Source of the DNA: Zygnema cylindricum
Lineage: Eukaryota; Streptophyta; Zygnematophyceae; Zygnematales; Zygnemataceae
Assembly (NCBI GenBank): GCA_037447655.1
Contig: JBBHKE010002292.1
Location: 405,195 to 469,194, forward strand
Direction: 5' to 3'
DNA length: 64,000 nt
The position numbers and the translations under genes are program-made. Under the pieces are notes generated by a model. It saw only the letters and a program-made list of their open reading frames with translations, was not told where the DNA came from and did not search any database. How positions within the stretch are numbered: position 1 is the first letter of the stretch; each line of letters starts with the position of its first letter. Positions 27,701-48,812 of this stretch are shown here, one piece after another.

Positions 27701-28848
27701 AACATATTGAGATGCGCACTTACCAATGATTTCCTAATAATCCCGAAAAAATTTAGCGACGACGTTGGCTCGGACTTCCTTGTTGTTACGCCATAGTACA
27801 GTCTACTGTACTACTGCTGTAAAACCTAAAAAGAGGAATAGATTACTCGATGCCGCAAGACTAAGCGAGGCGGCGGGGCGATGATCCGCATCCTGCCCAA
27901 AAAATGGCCACGTCGTGTAAAACTGGATCTGCGAGATTCAAAAGCCTACCACCAAGAAATGAGGATGTGGTTGGGATTTGTCTGACCACAAAATCTTTTT
28001 TTGTGTTTTGTCCGCATATGCCGTTGGTTTGTTACCATTTCTCGTTTTCAAGGCGCCGCGTTTTTTCAATTATAAATTTTGTAACTTCACTCTAATATTT
28101 ACACAATATGACACTAATTCGTTGTCGTTTTGTGAAACATAACCCATTTTAAAGTCAAACTTAACTCTAATAAGCGTCTATTTCGTTCAAAGGTCTGGTA
28201 TTACCGTTATGTTCACTTTTTACCATTTAATACTGTCAACATATACTCTATTAATCTAGCAGGCTCTCAAATAGAGTTAAAAAGGCACTGTATTACACTT
28301 AACATTCCGCGACTATCAACATGTGTAAGTATGCAACGCTACGTTGACGTAACATGGACAGTTTTTAGCATGTGCACATGTTTTCCATTCACACTGTCAG
28401 ACACAAAAACGAACTTTTGAAGATATGCGTACACCTATTTTACAAACTCGATTACAATATTTTTCTAAACGTAACTTTGTATGCGACCGACATAAGTTAA
28501 CCACAATTTCCGTACGGATTTCGGTAACGAAGTACACTGTTGTACGAACAAACTACTTCCGTACACCACACTATTCACGAAACAAGTACGGTAAAACCAT
28601 TGACGCTAATTTACAAGAACCGTAATTAACGTCAAAGATAAATTAGATTCATTCACTGTATTTCGGGTATCAATGTCAAAATTTTGGGGTGCCGATATAG
28701 CGTACATAAGGCTAATAACGATTCACGGTGTACTTAACTTTTGAGTCAAGTGTACTATACTTCCAGTAGAAGTAGGAAAACAACCTAGAGTGTGCTTAAA
28801 TAAACGATTGTGCGCCTAGTACCTCCATCCTGAATCTGAGCGTAACTA

Positions 28849-29389
28849 CACCGCGAATCATTATTAGTGTCAAAGTTTAAATAGTGTTGAAGAAGATTTA
28901 CTGTACGTGATGCTAATTAAGAATTTGATTTTTTTCGAAAAAAAGGTGTATTCTAATTTCGGCGATATTGCTAATTTGGGAACAGCAAAAATGGAATATT
29001 CACTGTACGATTATACACATTAATATATGTATTCGTATAAAATATAAGAAATCGTACGCCGTCGCGAGTTATAAAAATACGTACATGCCATACTATTTTA
29101 CGTGTCTGAATAATCCCGTTTTTTTTAGCGCACGTTCTTATGCGTGCGCGTCTGATTTAATTCATTTTTTGTAAATTTTCACTTGAAAAGGTACATTTAT
29201 GTACGGTCTGACATCGACCATACACCACACTATTCAGAATTTATTGTACTTTCGGGCTTTACGCTATTTCGTACGGTACCCTTAATTAACGTCAAGGAAA
29301 AATTAAAATCATGTATCCTATTTGAGGAAAAAAATCAAAATTTTAAGAACCCAAATTAGTGTCGTTGACACTAATAACGATGCGCGGTG
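28849..29389. mobile_element. MITE, CACCGCGAATCG family (copy A3, inverted)
   Basis: 541 bp, TA-flanked, complementary in order to the copies at 19791 and 21257: the poly-T run is now near the left end and the CCTTAATTAACG block near the right. Left flank is duplicated at 22020-22130. Confidence 0.85.
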
Positions 29390-32195
29390 TACCGTTTTGC
29401 CAGCAAACCTCGCAGACATGCTAAAACGTTAAATTTCCAGTGAATCCGGCGAGAATCTCGCTGAAAAATGTTACTTATTGAAATTAATGCTCTAAAGAAA
29501 TCCTGATACGTAGGGCTGCCATTCAATAAGATTTTGGAGATTTTGAAAAAAACGGCTAGACAGAGCGTCTCAACCACTAAAAAATGTTTTTTTTCCGAGG
29601 GAAGTAACCTAAATTTGTAGTTTATGAAATTGTTGCAAATTAGAATTTAGATGTTTAGAATGCGTGGTTAAATGTGGCTTTCTATCTTCTCCCGAAAGCC
29701 GGTCAGTAAGTGTTAAATTTTAGTTTGTACAGGGAGGACAGAAATTGACAAAATGTACTTCAATGGTCGAATCTGCTGCGATCGGAAAAACGATTGCACC
29801 ACGACACCTCAAGCAAATCCGTATCCGCGATTTTCTGAATATGTGTACGGATTGCTGCGTGTACTTGTCAAAATACTGAAGACGGTACGAAGACTTGCTG
29901 CCAGTTAAAGCGTGTCGGTGATACGGGCTATGAAGATTCGCCACCTGTCATCCGCCCTGCGCTTCGACTGCAAAAAATCTGCTTACAAATAAAAGGAGCT
30001 GCCAATTGCATTAAAGGAAGACAGGGAGATACTGTCCCGAAGCGACAATATTCTCAATGTTCCAAAAGATTTGGTGGCGTCCGTCGTGTCTTGCGTGAAC
30101 ACTTTCTCTTTGCTCACAAGGTAGCCTGGTTGTCCATGTCAGCATTCTGCTCAATTGGTCAATCAAAATTTACCACAATCTAGAGTTCCAGCCTGCAGGA
30201 TGCAATTGCAAATTTAATACCAAGAAGAGAAAATTTGAAATTTTCTCTTCTTGGTATTATACACCCGATACGTCTCGCCACGTGTTTATGCAATACTGGA
30301 CGGGTCTTCCTCGGTCAAAGAACATGTCATCCCCTGTGCATTCAGAAGGGACAAAAGAAAAATAAGAGGGACAAAAGAGGAGTACTGTAACTTATGGGAG
30401 CGATTCCAATGCGGTGACGTAAAGAATTTTCAGCTACAGTGCGCGGCGCGCTCTTTAGCCGACCGTTGATGGCGCTGACGTCTGTCGGAATGTACAGTAC
30501 TGTACTGTACTGTAAAATCTAGTCAATCTAGGCACTTTGATGGAATTCAAATTTATGACGTGGCATGCCAGAGCGATCGGACTAGAAATCGACGATGCCG
30601 ATCGGTGGACCTTTTGAGCCCAACGGAAGGGTGATCGTGCCCCCATGATAGGAACGTGTTTGTCGTTACTGGAACGCTATAATGACTACAATGAAGCTAT
30701 GTACGGATTATTTTTCTGAAAATCGAAGACGATATGGTCCACACCCTTTGTCGGGGACTACAAGTGACAAAATGTGACAGTTGCGACATCAAACTTTTTT
30801 CAGCAATGATGAAAGTTTAAACCTGGTTTCCATGAAAAAAATGTGTTTTTTTTTGCAGATCTGCTATATCTTAAATTGCACACGCTGACTACAGTACTGT
30901 ACTGTAGTTAAATAAAACCGACAAGTCATGACCGTACATGTACTTTTAGCATGGAAAGCCTCCATTTTGGCCTCTGAAAGGTTAACACGCTCCCACGTGG
31001 CACCTACGACTATATTCCAACACCGCTCAAAAATCGCATGTTTGCCCTCTAGAAACTCTTCTTAGGTGACGTGACACATAACAACCCTAATTAAGCCCTC
31101 CCAATCTGCTGTGATTCATTCGCGTGATTTCGTTTATTCATAAATGAGTACAGTACTGGCAATATTCTGCAAGAAGCCTGTCTACTTCAATAATCTGATC
31201 TCTGACGAGCAGCGTTCAGGTTGCCCCTTTTTGCTGAGTTTTTAGGGTTTGTCGATCTTGATTTCACACATTTGGGCACATTGAACCACGGCCCAGCGTA
31301 ATCGTCTCTTGAACGACCTTTTTCCGTATTAACTTCGATATGTACGGATGATGCCGTATCATGACATGGTCGGTTACTCGTACTCTAGACGTACGGACGT
31401 CCAGCCTTCGCAACTTTCCTGCATTCCGTACTCCCGTCAAATTTGTGTACTATGCGGTGTATGCCTGTACGAACTGTACCCTCATTTCTTATGTACCCGT
31501 TTGCCCGAACCCTGATTGCCCGTACGGTAAAGGCGTAAACCCTTTCAGAAACTCAGCTCACCGTTCGGCACTCGGCCAAATTTCATCCGCAGTGGCTGTC
31601 ATCCTCGTACACGTGGAACCGTGCCGTATCATTTGCCTGTCTCTGTCATCCATTCACACGGCTACTTCAAGCAGTTACATTTCACCGAAAATAATTAATA
31701 TCTACTATTTATGGTACCTCGCATCAACCGCCTAATTTCGTTTCCCGCCTTTCTAAATTCTAGCTTACGAAGTTACATTACAGTATCCCTCCTTCCGCGT
31801 AGCCGTAACCTTCTTTGTCGGTCGTCTGATGGTTCTCGCCGGCCGTCACACGTCCAAATGCCTGGCGTTCCCAGCGGCGAAGGGTGCCGTTGGCGCAGCC
31901 GTTGTGGGTTGCCGGCTCGTGCCAGTGTGACGGTCCGTCACAAACTCACAAATTTCTGGAAAGATAGAATCATAGAAGTCAGACCATACTCTAATTCCCT
32001 TCTGACTTTCTGAAACTCAGTTCCTGCAAACTAAGTTCCAGTCAGAATTCAAAGCGACCTTTTCTATTGCATAGACGTTAGCTGCAGCTCCGCTGCAAGA
32101 CCACTCTGATTCTCAACTGAACATCAAATGAATTGCCATCAGTTTGGCAACTTAGGTTTCAACCATCTCTGTTTCCTGTAGTAATTCTCAAGGAG
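29390..32195. other. Non-coding stretch upstream of kinase gene
   Basis: No supported gene. Contains the 45-bp palindrome, several GTACTGTA palindromic runs (30490-30515, 30888-30905), and from 31.3 to 31.7 kb dense GTAC/CGTACGG motifs. The last few hundred bases are presumably the promoter and 5' UTR of the kinase gene; no clear TATA box was identified. Confidence 0.4.
30215..30259. repeat. 45-bp perfect inverted repeat with 1-nt centre
   Basis: Two 22-bp arms (TAATACCAAGAAGAGAAAAT plus TT, and the exact inverse) around a single G. Would form a near-perfect hairpin if transcribed. Confidence 0.95.
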
Positions 32196-41124
<8,929 letters not shown>

Positions 41125-41964
41125 TTCAGTTCTATATTTTATTCTAACCTTATCCTTAATTTCACCAATTCTCCTCCAATTCTGTCTCGTCTTCACAATC
41201 CTTTTGTCACCTTTATGAACTTTTCCGGGATTCCCTTTTTTTGACCTTTTCGATTATTATAACCTTTTTTCGCGTCGGTCCTTTTGCCTATACCAAAATT
41301 GCGGGAAAACCTCACATTTATTACTCTCTACCACCACACCCCTTTTTTAAATTGTGGACTCTTAACTCCCACGTGTACATTGGTAGGAAGCCGTTTTCTT
41401 ACTGTCCCTTGTTTGAATATAAACACCTATACCCCCATTGACTGAGAAAGGAGAAGACTTGATCATACGTCTGAAGTCCGCGAGGGATACGAAAACTTTG
41501 AAAGTTATATAATTCTTGAAAGACGTTAAATTCTTAATTCAAAGTCTCAACCGAATCTGGGTTATATATTGTGACACCTCGAAGTATACTTGCGGAAGTT
41601 TCTCATGCAAGAGATAAATTTTTATTGGAAGAAATTCCAGGAGAAATTCGAAGAGATTTCTTGGAGGAACAACAAGGCTCAATAAGGTGTGGTTTTGAAT
41701 CTTCTCCTACTCAGTTTATTGTGACGAATTGTATCCATTTTCCTTTTGCATCTCATTTTTGCCTAAACCTCGCTTCTATTATCGACGGGGAGCACAATTA
41801 AGTTGACAACTATTGTCCAGTCACTCTCTCAGTTTCATACCACGGTCCTATGTGACTTTCGTGAGCACGTGAGCTAATAGGGGAATGAAAAATATCACTG
41901 TTATCTTTTTGCGGTCTCCAACGTCTGTGCTGATAAAAAACCTTTCGCCATCCTTTTAGAAAGG
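41125..41964. other. 3' flank of kinase gene
   Basis: T-rich 3' UTR-like sequence after the stop. A short open stretch at 41571-41801 (SILAEVSHARDKFLLEEIPG) reads like soluble protein, but no family, start context or splice sites support a gene. Confidence 0.3.
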
Positions 41965-42765
41965 NNNNNNNNNNNNNNNNNNNNNNNNNNNNNNNNNNNN
42001 NNNNNNNNNNNNNNNNNNNNNNNNNNNNNNNNNNNNNNNNNNNNNNNNNNNNNNNNNNNNNNNNNNNNNNNNNNNNNNNNNNNNNNNNNNNNNNNNNNNN
42101 NNNNNNNNNNNNNNNNNNNNNNNNNNNNNNNNNNNNNNNNNNNNNNNNNNNNNNNNNNNNNNNNNNNNNNNNNNNNNNNNNNNNNNNNNNNNNNNNNNNN
42201 NNNNNNNNNNNNNNNNNNNNNNNNNNNNNNNNNNNNNNNNNNNNNNNNNNNNNNNNNNNNNNNNNNNNNNNNNNNNNNNNNNNNNNNNNNNNNNNNNNNN
42301 NNNNNNNNNNNNNNNNNNNNNNNNNNNNNNNNNNNNNNNNNNNNNNNNNNNNNNNNNNNNNNNNNNNNNNNNNNNNNNNNNNNNNNNNNNNNNNNNNNNN
42401 NNNNNNNNNNNNNNNNNNNNNNNNNNNNNNNNNNNNNNNNNNNNNNNNNNNNNNNNNNNNNNNNNNNNNNNNNNNNNNNNNNNNNNNNNNNNNNNNNNNN
42501 NNNNNNNNNNNNNNNNNNNNNNNNNNNNNNNNNNNNNNNNNNNNNNNNNNNNNNNNNNNNNNNNNNNNNNNNNNNNNNNNNNNNNNNNNNNNNNNNNNNN
42601 NNNNNNNNNNNNNNNNNNNNNNNNNNNNNNNNNNNNNNNNNNNNNNNNNNNNNNNNNNNNNNNNNNNNNNNNNNNNNNNNNNNNNNNNNNNNNNNNNNNN
42701 NNNNNNNNNNNNNNNNNNNNNNNNNNNNNNNNNNNNNNNNNNNNNNNNNNNNNNNNNNNNNNNNN
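41965..42765. other. Assembly gap (about 801 N)
   Basis: Undetermined bases. Any open frame through it is meaningless. Confidence 1.
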
Positions 42766-43830
42766 GTATGACATGTGAATCACACCCGAGGTAGGGATTT
42801 TAGACAGGATATGAGTTGTAGTAAAATTCCGCCGTTTTGTGATGATCTCGATCTCGTTATTTGAACCTATTGAGAATCCACCTGGCAATGTTTGATTTGA
42901 TGGAGCGTTAGCCAATAAGCTTTTTCCTATTATGGAGAGGCAGGCGGTGATATGCAGTAGGTGTAGATTAGCCCTATAATAAAATTGTTGAAATAGGGGT
43001 AAAACTCCCTCTTGTGCTCGAAAGCAATAAAATTGTCTTGAGTTGTTAACCGGTTTTGGGTTTTTCACTACTCTTACTATCTCCCATTAGTAGTGTAGAA
43101 GTTAAGGAAGTTATTGCTCTAGCTCTAGTAGTGTTTTGCCGCCTTAAAATGATGTTGAGTATAGGACAGATTTTAGGGATGGAGCCCACACTAAGTGTAC
43201 AGTATGTAGGGAGCAAATCCGTATATCATTTTAGGATAGAAGTGGTGAGGTTTTTGGGAGGGAGGGAAGGCCCTTTGGGAACTCATTCTGCTTTGTACCA
43301 TGGCTTTCTGCTTTTGCTTGTACTCATACAGCTTTTTTCTATTTTCTCTCTTTGTCTCTGTTTGTCTCTGTTTCTCTCTTTGTTGCTCTTTGTCTTTTTG
43401 CCCTTCTTGTGGAGCTGATTTTGTGGTTCATGATTTTGTCTCTGTTTTCAATCTTTTCGATGTAGGTTGTGATCTCGATGTTTGTGATGCTGGTTTTTAA
43501 TTGTTTGTGGTCTTAGTGGACATGATCAGTTTATATTGTAATTAAGGTTTGTTGTGGTGGTTTATATCACTTTTTATCGGGGAGCAAGAAAAACATCAGA
43601 CTTTTTCTTGAGTATGAAAATTACTGTGTATACAGCATTCGAGGAAAGAACAGGTGTCTAAAGGCAATATTGAGAGTTGTAAAGGATTTTACATTTTGCG
43701 CGGTTGTCAATTACATGGGAGTGTCGCTATTTCCTTCGTCAACTTCTCTCAGTGGCTGTCAGTGACAGGTATCATACAACGTTGCATTGTTGTGTAGGAT
43801 AAACAACAGTGTATCACTATTATTCTTAGC
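42766..43830. other. Gene-free stretch after gap
   Basis: Contains an LTR-end-like segment near 42990-43070 (AATAAAATTGTCTTGAGTTG followed by CCGGTTTTGGGTTTTTCACT) and T-rich sequence after 43300. No gene could be named. Confidence 0.3.
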
Positions 43831-44584
43831 CCTAATAGCGATAGACGGTGTTCTGCGACATCAAAAGTTCTTACTTTTCTTACATTCGCAGTCAAATAAT
43901 GCCATATTCTGTTCCGGATAGTGAAGTTTTGATTCACTACTTTGTACTGCTGATGAGGGCTTAGACCATGTGTCTAAAACGTGTGGACAGGTAATAATAC
44001 CCGTACCTTCTGACAAGTGAACAACACCGCCAATCGCTATTAGCGTAATTTGTACTAATTACATCCCGGTTTTTTATTTTTTATTCTCAAACAGTATAAC
44101 TTTTTCTGTTTTTTTCTTTACGCCATTTGGGGTTTTTTTCCAAGTACCGTACAAAACGAAAGTACCTTGTCTTTTAAATAGTGTGGTGTGCGGTCTGTGT
44201 CAGACCGGACAAAATTGTACCTTTTTAAGTGAATAGGTACAATTAATTATGTTTAGTAACCGTGGACGCATGAGAATGTCCGTTCTATAAAGGGGATCAA
44301 TTCAGGTCGTAAAAAATGACGTTCGAACATACTCGTCCAACAATTGCATGGTCGACAGTGTGAAAGTCAAACATATTCGCATGTGGAAAGTCATTTTTTC
44401 TCAGTAAATGAACGTAATTGAATCAAATGTCGCGCATGCGTATAACTGTAAGCTCTCATATATACAGTTTCATCTATAACTAAGTTCTTTGTAAGCAATT
44501 ATGGTGAATATTAATGCTATTTTGCGGTTTCGGTTTATTTAGCGTATAATTTTATGCTATTTCGGTGCTAATGGTCCCATTTAG

Positions 44585-45471
44585 TAGTGTTGTGTATTGG
44601 TTAAAAATTTATCGCGATAACACCGATACCGATAGTTATCGGTTATCGAACGGTCAGAGGTTCTGATATACTTGTACTTTATGTACTTTATGTATTATGT
44701 ACTTTCTGTCCGGAGTACTTTCTGTCCGGTAAACTGAACGGCTCATTTACGGGAAATGTACGGACTTTGACAAAAAAATGCGTTGCACTTTGTAGTACTT
44801 TCTGGTCGGTTAACTGAACAGAAATTTTACGGGAACGTACGGCGCTATACCGACAAACTGATGATCATGGAACGGGAAAAGGACAGAGGACACAAAGTAC
44901 AACGAACGCAAAAGAACATTCTGCGCACCGCCGGAATCGAACGGACGACTTTCAATGAGAAAATATGAGCGGACGGTCAGCGTGAGCGCCGGCATCCCGA
45001 ATGGCTCTTTTGGCGGCTTATGCCAAAAAAGCCGACGGATTGAAACGTGGCAGGTTTCCAGTGGATCCCAAGGAAGAAAGGGACAAAGCCATGGCGTCGG
45101 ATGTGAAAGGTACATCGTTTTAACTGGAGCCGTACTAGAGTCGTACATATCTTATGGCGGCTACTGTACTTTCGGCTTGTACAAATGATCTGATTGGTAG
45201 GCACCTCAGTAGATAGGGTTGTGAGTAGGGCGCGTTGGGGGAATAACACGTACAGTTGAGTGAACTGGCCGTACATTTATTTGTACGGTCCGTACATATA
45301 TTGCCGTAAGTTATCGATATCGGTGTTATCGCCGATAATTACCGATAAATATCGGTTATTTATCGGCAATAACACCGATAACGATATGTCGTACCAATAT
45401 ATCGATTATCGGATACCCGAAAAAAGGCCCATATTGGTTATCGGCAAATCCTTACCGATACACAACACTAC
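44585..45471 (+). mobile_element. hAT-type element, 887 bp, with 8-bp TSD
   Basis: Ends TAGTGTTGTGTATTGGT and the inverse of TAGTGTTGTGTATCGGT; perfect target duplication CCATTTAG at 44577-44584 and 45472-45479. Subterminal ACCGATA/TATCGGT clusters on both sides. The interior contains the same block as 25220-25390 in opposite orientation, plus sequence resembling copia LTR promoters (CAGTAGATAGGG at 45208) and repeats shared with 56517-56740. No transposase, so non-autonomous. Confidence 0.92.
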
Positions 45472-46026
45472 CATTTAGCATAAAAGTCTATTCTAATATG
45501 GTATCGAACACAAAATACAGTGAATGTATACGTTAATATGGGGTTGAGGGTGGCTTTCCATCAGGATTTCTTGTAATTGTACGGCGAACGTTACATGATG
45601 CTACATTTTGAACGATGTTCTTTCGCGTAGAGTCTGTAATCCACGTGCTCGAGAATGAGTGGTACCACGTAAGATAAGATCGTATTTTGAAAATCGTCAA
45701 ATATTTTTACACCGACCAACTTCAACTCGAAATCATAATTTGCATACCATGTACGTGCGGACCAGGGCATCATACCACACAAATTTTGTACTCTTTGCAA
45801 ACGCTTGTCAGATGCCAGCTCATTTTTTAGGGTTTCTGCTTTTTCACGTGACGAATGAGCGCTTCCACAAATAGTGTGACGAATGGCTGGTAACAAAAAT
45901 AACGCGACGAAAGTTCGTTATGAAAATACTTTTGTGATTTCGGTTGGATTTTTGAATGTATATGTCATGTGCGAAATTTTTCGATTTCCGTTGGTTGCCG
46001 TCATGACACGTATATTCATTGTCCAA

Positions 46027-46280
46027 CGTGTCGTCGCTCAAATTTTTCTGTAAATGGTGATGTACCTCCTCGAGGTACATCACCATTTACAGAAACTTTG
46101 GAAGCGAATGCTTCGCGAAAAAGTATCCAACGGTCATTGTTACCTCCTAGACCTTTGGAGAATATTGGCAAGATTCTCTGTAATGTTGTTCGCGTATAAA
46201 AACAAAATAGGAGGTACGGCGTTGTACGGAGAGGTCCGGATTTTTGCAAACAACCTCACTTTTCGTCTGATGGAACGCCA
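46027..46280. repeat. Dispersed repeat with long palindrome (copy 2)
   Basis: Second copy of the 19475-19735 repeat. Its palindrome (46045-46068 against 46072-46095) has perfect 24-bp arms around a 3-nt centre. Confidence 0.85.
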
Positions 46281-46539
46281 CCCTGATATGTCAAAAAAAC
46301 CACAAATTAGAGTTCATCATTGAATTAAATAAAATAAAATGACAACATTTGGCGTTGGTGATATTTTAGGCGAGGAAACGCCAAATGGTAAAGATCCCGG
46401 TTGGACGAATCAAAACCAACCTTTTATTTTCCTTGTCAGATCTGACGCTTACGCCGTCATTTTGACAAAATTTCAATCGATTCATCAGGAAGCATGCGAA
46501 AGCTCCGCCGCCTGCTCTGTTTTTCATCCATGGATTCCA

Positions 46540-47310
46540 TTTCATGGACGCCATCGTTCCCTCTCTACTTCCTTTCCTTCACTCCATCCATATTTCTCAC
46601 CCTCCCCCTCACCCTTTCAATATGCCTTATCGGCTCACAATCTTGATCATGTCATTCTTACCTCTCACTTTGCATTCTCTCCTACCTATCGACCTGTCTT
46701 TTCTTCCTCCACCCACCGTGTCTCCTCCATTTCTCCCTAAATCTACGGTGAAAAAACGCACCCTCTCCCGGTTTGCGTGTCCCTCTCCCTCGCCATATTC
46801 CTGGCCTCCCCATCTTCCCCTAGGTTTGCTCCACCCCCCCTTCCCCCCCCCTCCTCTCTCCCTACCTCTACCCTTCTCTCTTCTTTCCCCTCTCCCTCTC
46901 TCTCCCTCTCTCCCTCTCAGTGTGCCTCTCCCTATTCGGTAATCCCTCTCCCCCTTTATTTTTTTATCCCTCTTTTGTGTCTTCTTCCCCTTCATTCTCA
47001 CCACTCACGGAGCCTATCCCGCTCACTCTCAATCTGCCTCCCTCTTTTACTTTTGATCTCCCTTTCCCTCTCCCCCTCCTTCTATCTCACTACCTCTGCC
47101 TCTCTCAATCTCAATCTGCCTCTCCCCCTCTTTCCCTCTCAATCTGCCTCTCCCTATCCGTGAATCCCTCTCCCTTCCTATATTTTTATCCCTCCTCCTC
47201 CTCACACTGAAGAAGCCCATCACGCCCCTCTCAATGTGCCTCCTTCTTCCCTCCCCCCCTTTTCAATTGCCGCCCCCTCACCTTCACTCTATACCTCTCC
47301 CTTTTGCTAG
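46540..47310. repeat. Pyrimidine-rich (CT) tract
   Basis: Nearly 800 bp dominated by TCCCTCTCCC-type sequence on the plus strand. The Pro/Ser/Leu-rich open frames are composition artefacts. Confidence 0.85.
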
Positions 47311-47977
47311 CCCTCTTTAACTTTTTTCATTCTAGTTGTTTTGTTTTTTTTATCTTTTGTTTTTTTTTGGTTTATTTGTTTGTTTTGTTTTGTTTTGCTT
47401 TTAATTTATTTTTTTACAATTGCGAATTTGTTTGTTCAATTCTTTTTTTCCTATTCGTAGTTGTGACCTACATATTATTCCATCTACTTTTTGAACCAAT
47501 TGAGCACAACAAAAGAAGAAGTTTTGAACGAGAGGGAGAAAGTGAGCGTGGAGAGGAAAGAGGGAGGTGAATAAAGGAAAGGAGTAGAGGAGAGAGAGGA
47601 AAAATGGGAAAGAAAAAATGATAGATTTTAAACAATTCTAATACTATGTTAAATAATGTGGAATAGTGAAAAGTAAGAGGGAGGGTAGGAGTTGTATGGA
47701 TGTATAGTGAGTTTGGTTTTTGCCTCGACAAATGACAAAAACAGATAGAATAGGGAGAAATATAGGGGGGGAAATTATTGTATGTTTTTACTATATTTTA
47801 CATTCGGTATTTTTCCTAGATAAGTTTTTGTTTATTCCGTTTTTAATTTTATCTCTTTACGGTTCCACAGCTATGGTTTATATGTAGATTGGTCAATTTT
47901 TGTACAACTCTTATGTGCCCTGTGGAAGGAATATAAAAGAAAAGAATTTATCGTTTATGATTTTCTTTTATGTTATT

Positions 47978-48046
47978 AAGTTTTTGGTTTATGTTTTTTA
48001 TTTATGTTTTATGTTTTTTATTTATGTTTTATGTTTTTTGTATTCT
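47978..48046. repeat. 23-bp tandem repeat, TTATGTTTT-rich
   Basis: About three copies of a unit of the type TTATGTTTTTTATTTATGTT. Confidence 0.75.
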
Positions 48047-48354
48047 ATATATGATCTTGCTTTATGTTTCTAAATTATGCTTTGAATTGTTAAAAAGTAA
48101 TGATGCGAGGTTATTTTGATAACGAGATTTAAAAAAAAAAATGTCACATGAGAATTATTTTACTACTAAGATCAAAAAAGAAAAGACAAGAAAAAATAAT
48201 ACTTTTGATTCTTGTTTTTGATTTTGGTGGGCCAAACTTAAGAGAAGAAGTCGATGTTTTGTTTACTACTTCGGAAGAAAAAAATAAATTCAGATTACTG
48301 TTTATTTGTCTGTGCAAAGAATTCGGAGTTGTATCATAATTCGGAAAGTTGTAT

Positions 48355-48500
48355 CATTTAGCGACAACACATTTTCGTCGCTGAATGGTAAACCTTCTGT
48401 TTTCTATCAGATTTACAATTCAGCGACAACACATTCTCGTCCCTAGTTTGTGGTGCCGAATTTTTACACTTCAGCGATGAGACTGTTTTGTCGCTAGAAC
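48355..48500. repeat. AGCGAC subterminal-type repeats
   Basis: Three related units built on CAGCGACAACACATTCTCGT or its inverse (near 48358, 48421 and 48467), each able to pair internally through AGCGAC and GTCGCT. They lie about 300 bp beyond the 3' end of the transposase pseudogene and could belong to the end of that element or of a different DNA transposon. Confidence 0.5.
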
Positions 48501-48812
48501 CGTTTTAGTGCCGGAACCGACCTAGTGAAGTACTGCATTTATCGCCAAACGTGGAATACTTCATGAAACCGATGCATTCTCCATACATATTGAAATCATC
48601 ATTCACCTTCGATGTCATTCAAGTTTTTTTTCATACAACATTCTCAATAACAAACTTCAAAATGAAAAACAAAGGAGGATACGATTATATTGAATTTATC
48701 ATGGATACAATTTACCCGACATACTTTGATAAACGCCAAGTACAATTACCACACTAAAAAATCAACACTTGTTCTACAAATTTATGTAAACCCCCATTTC
48801 CCACTTCACTAA

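Noticed and set aside
41956-43068. 370-residue minus-strand frame
   Set aside because: Most of it is the run of N.
43056-43500. Hydrophobic open frame (MGFSLLLLSPISS...)
   Set aside because: T-rich composition gives Phe/Leu/Ser runs; no family, no splice context.
46339-47210. Pro/Ser/Leu-rich open frames, plus and minus strand
   Set aside because: Composition artefact of the pyrimidine-rich tract; no start context or domain.
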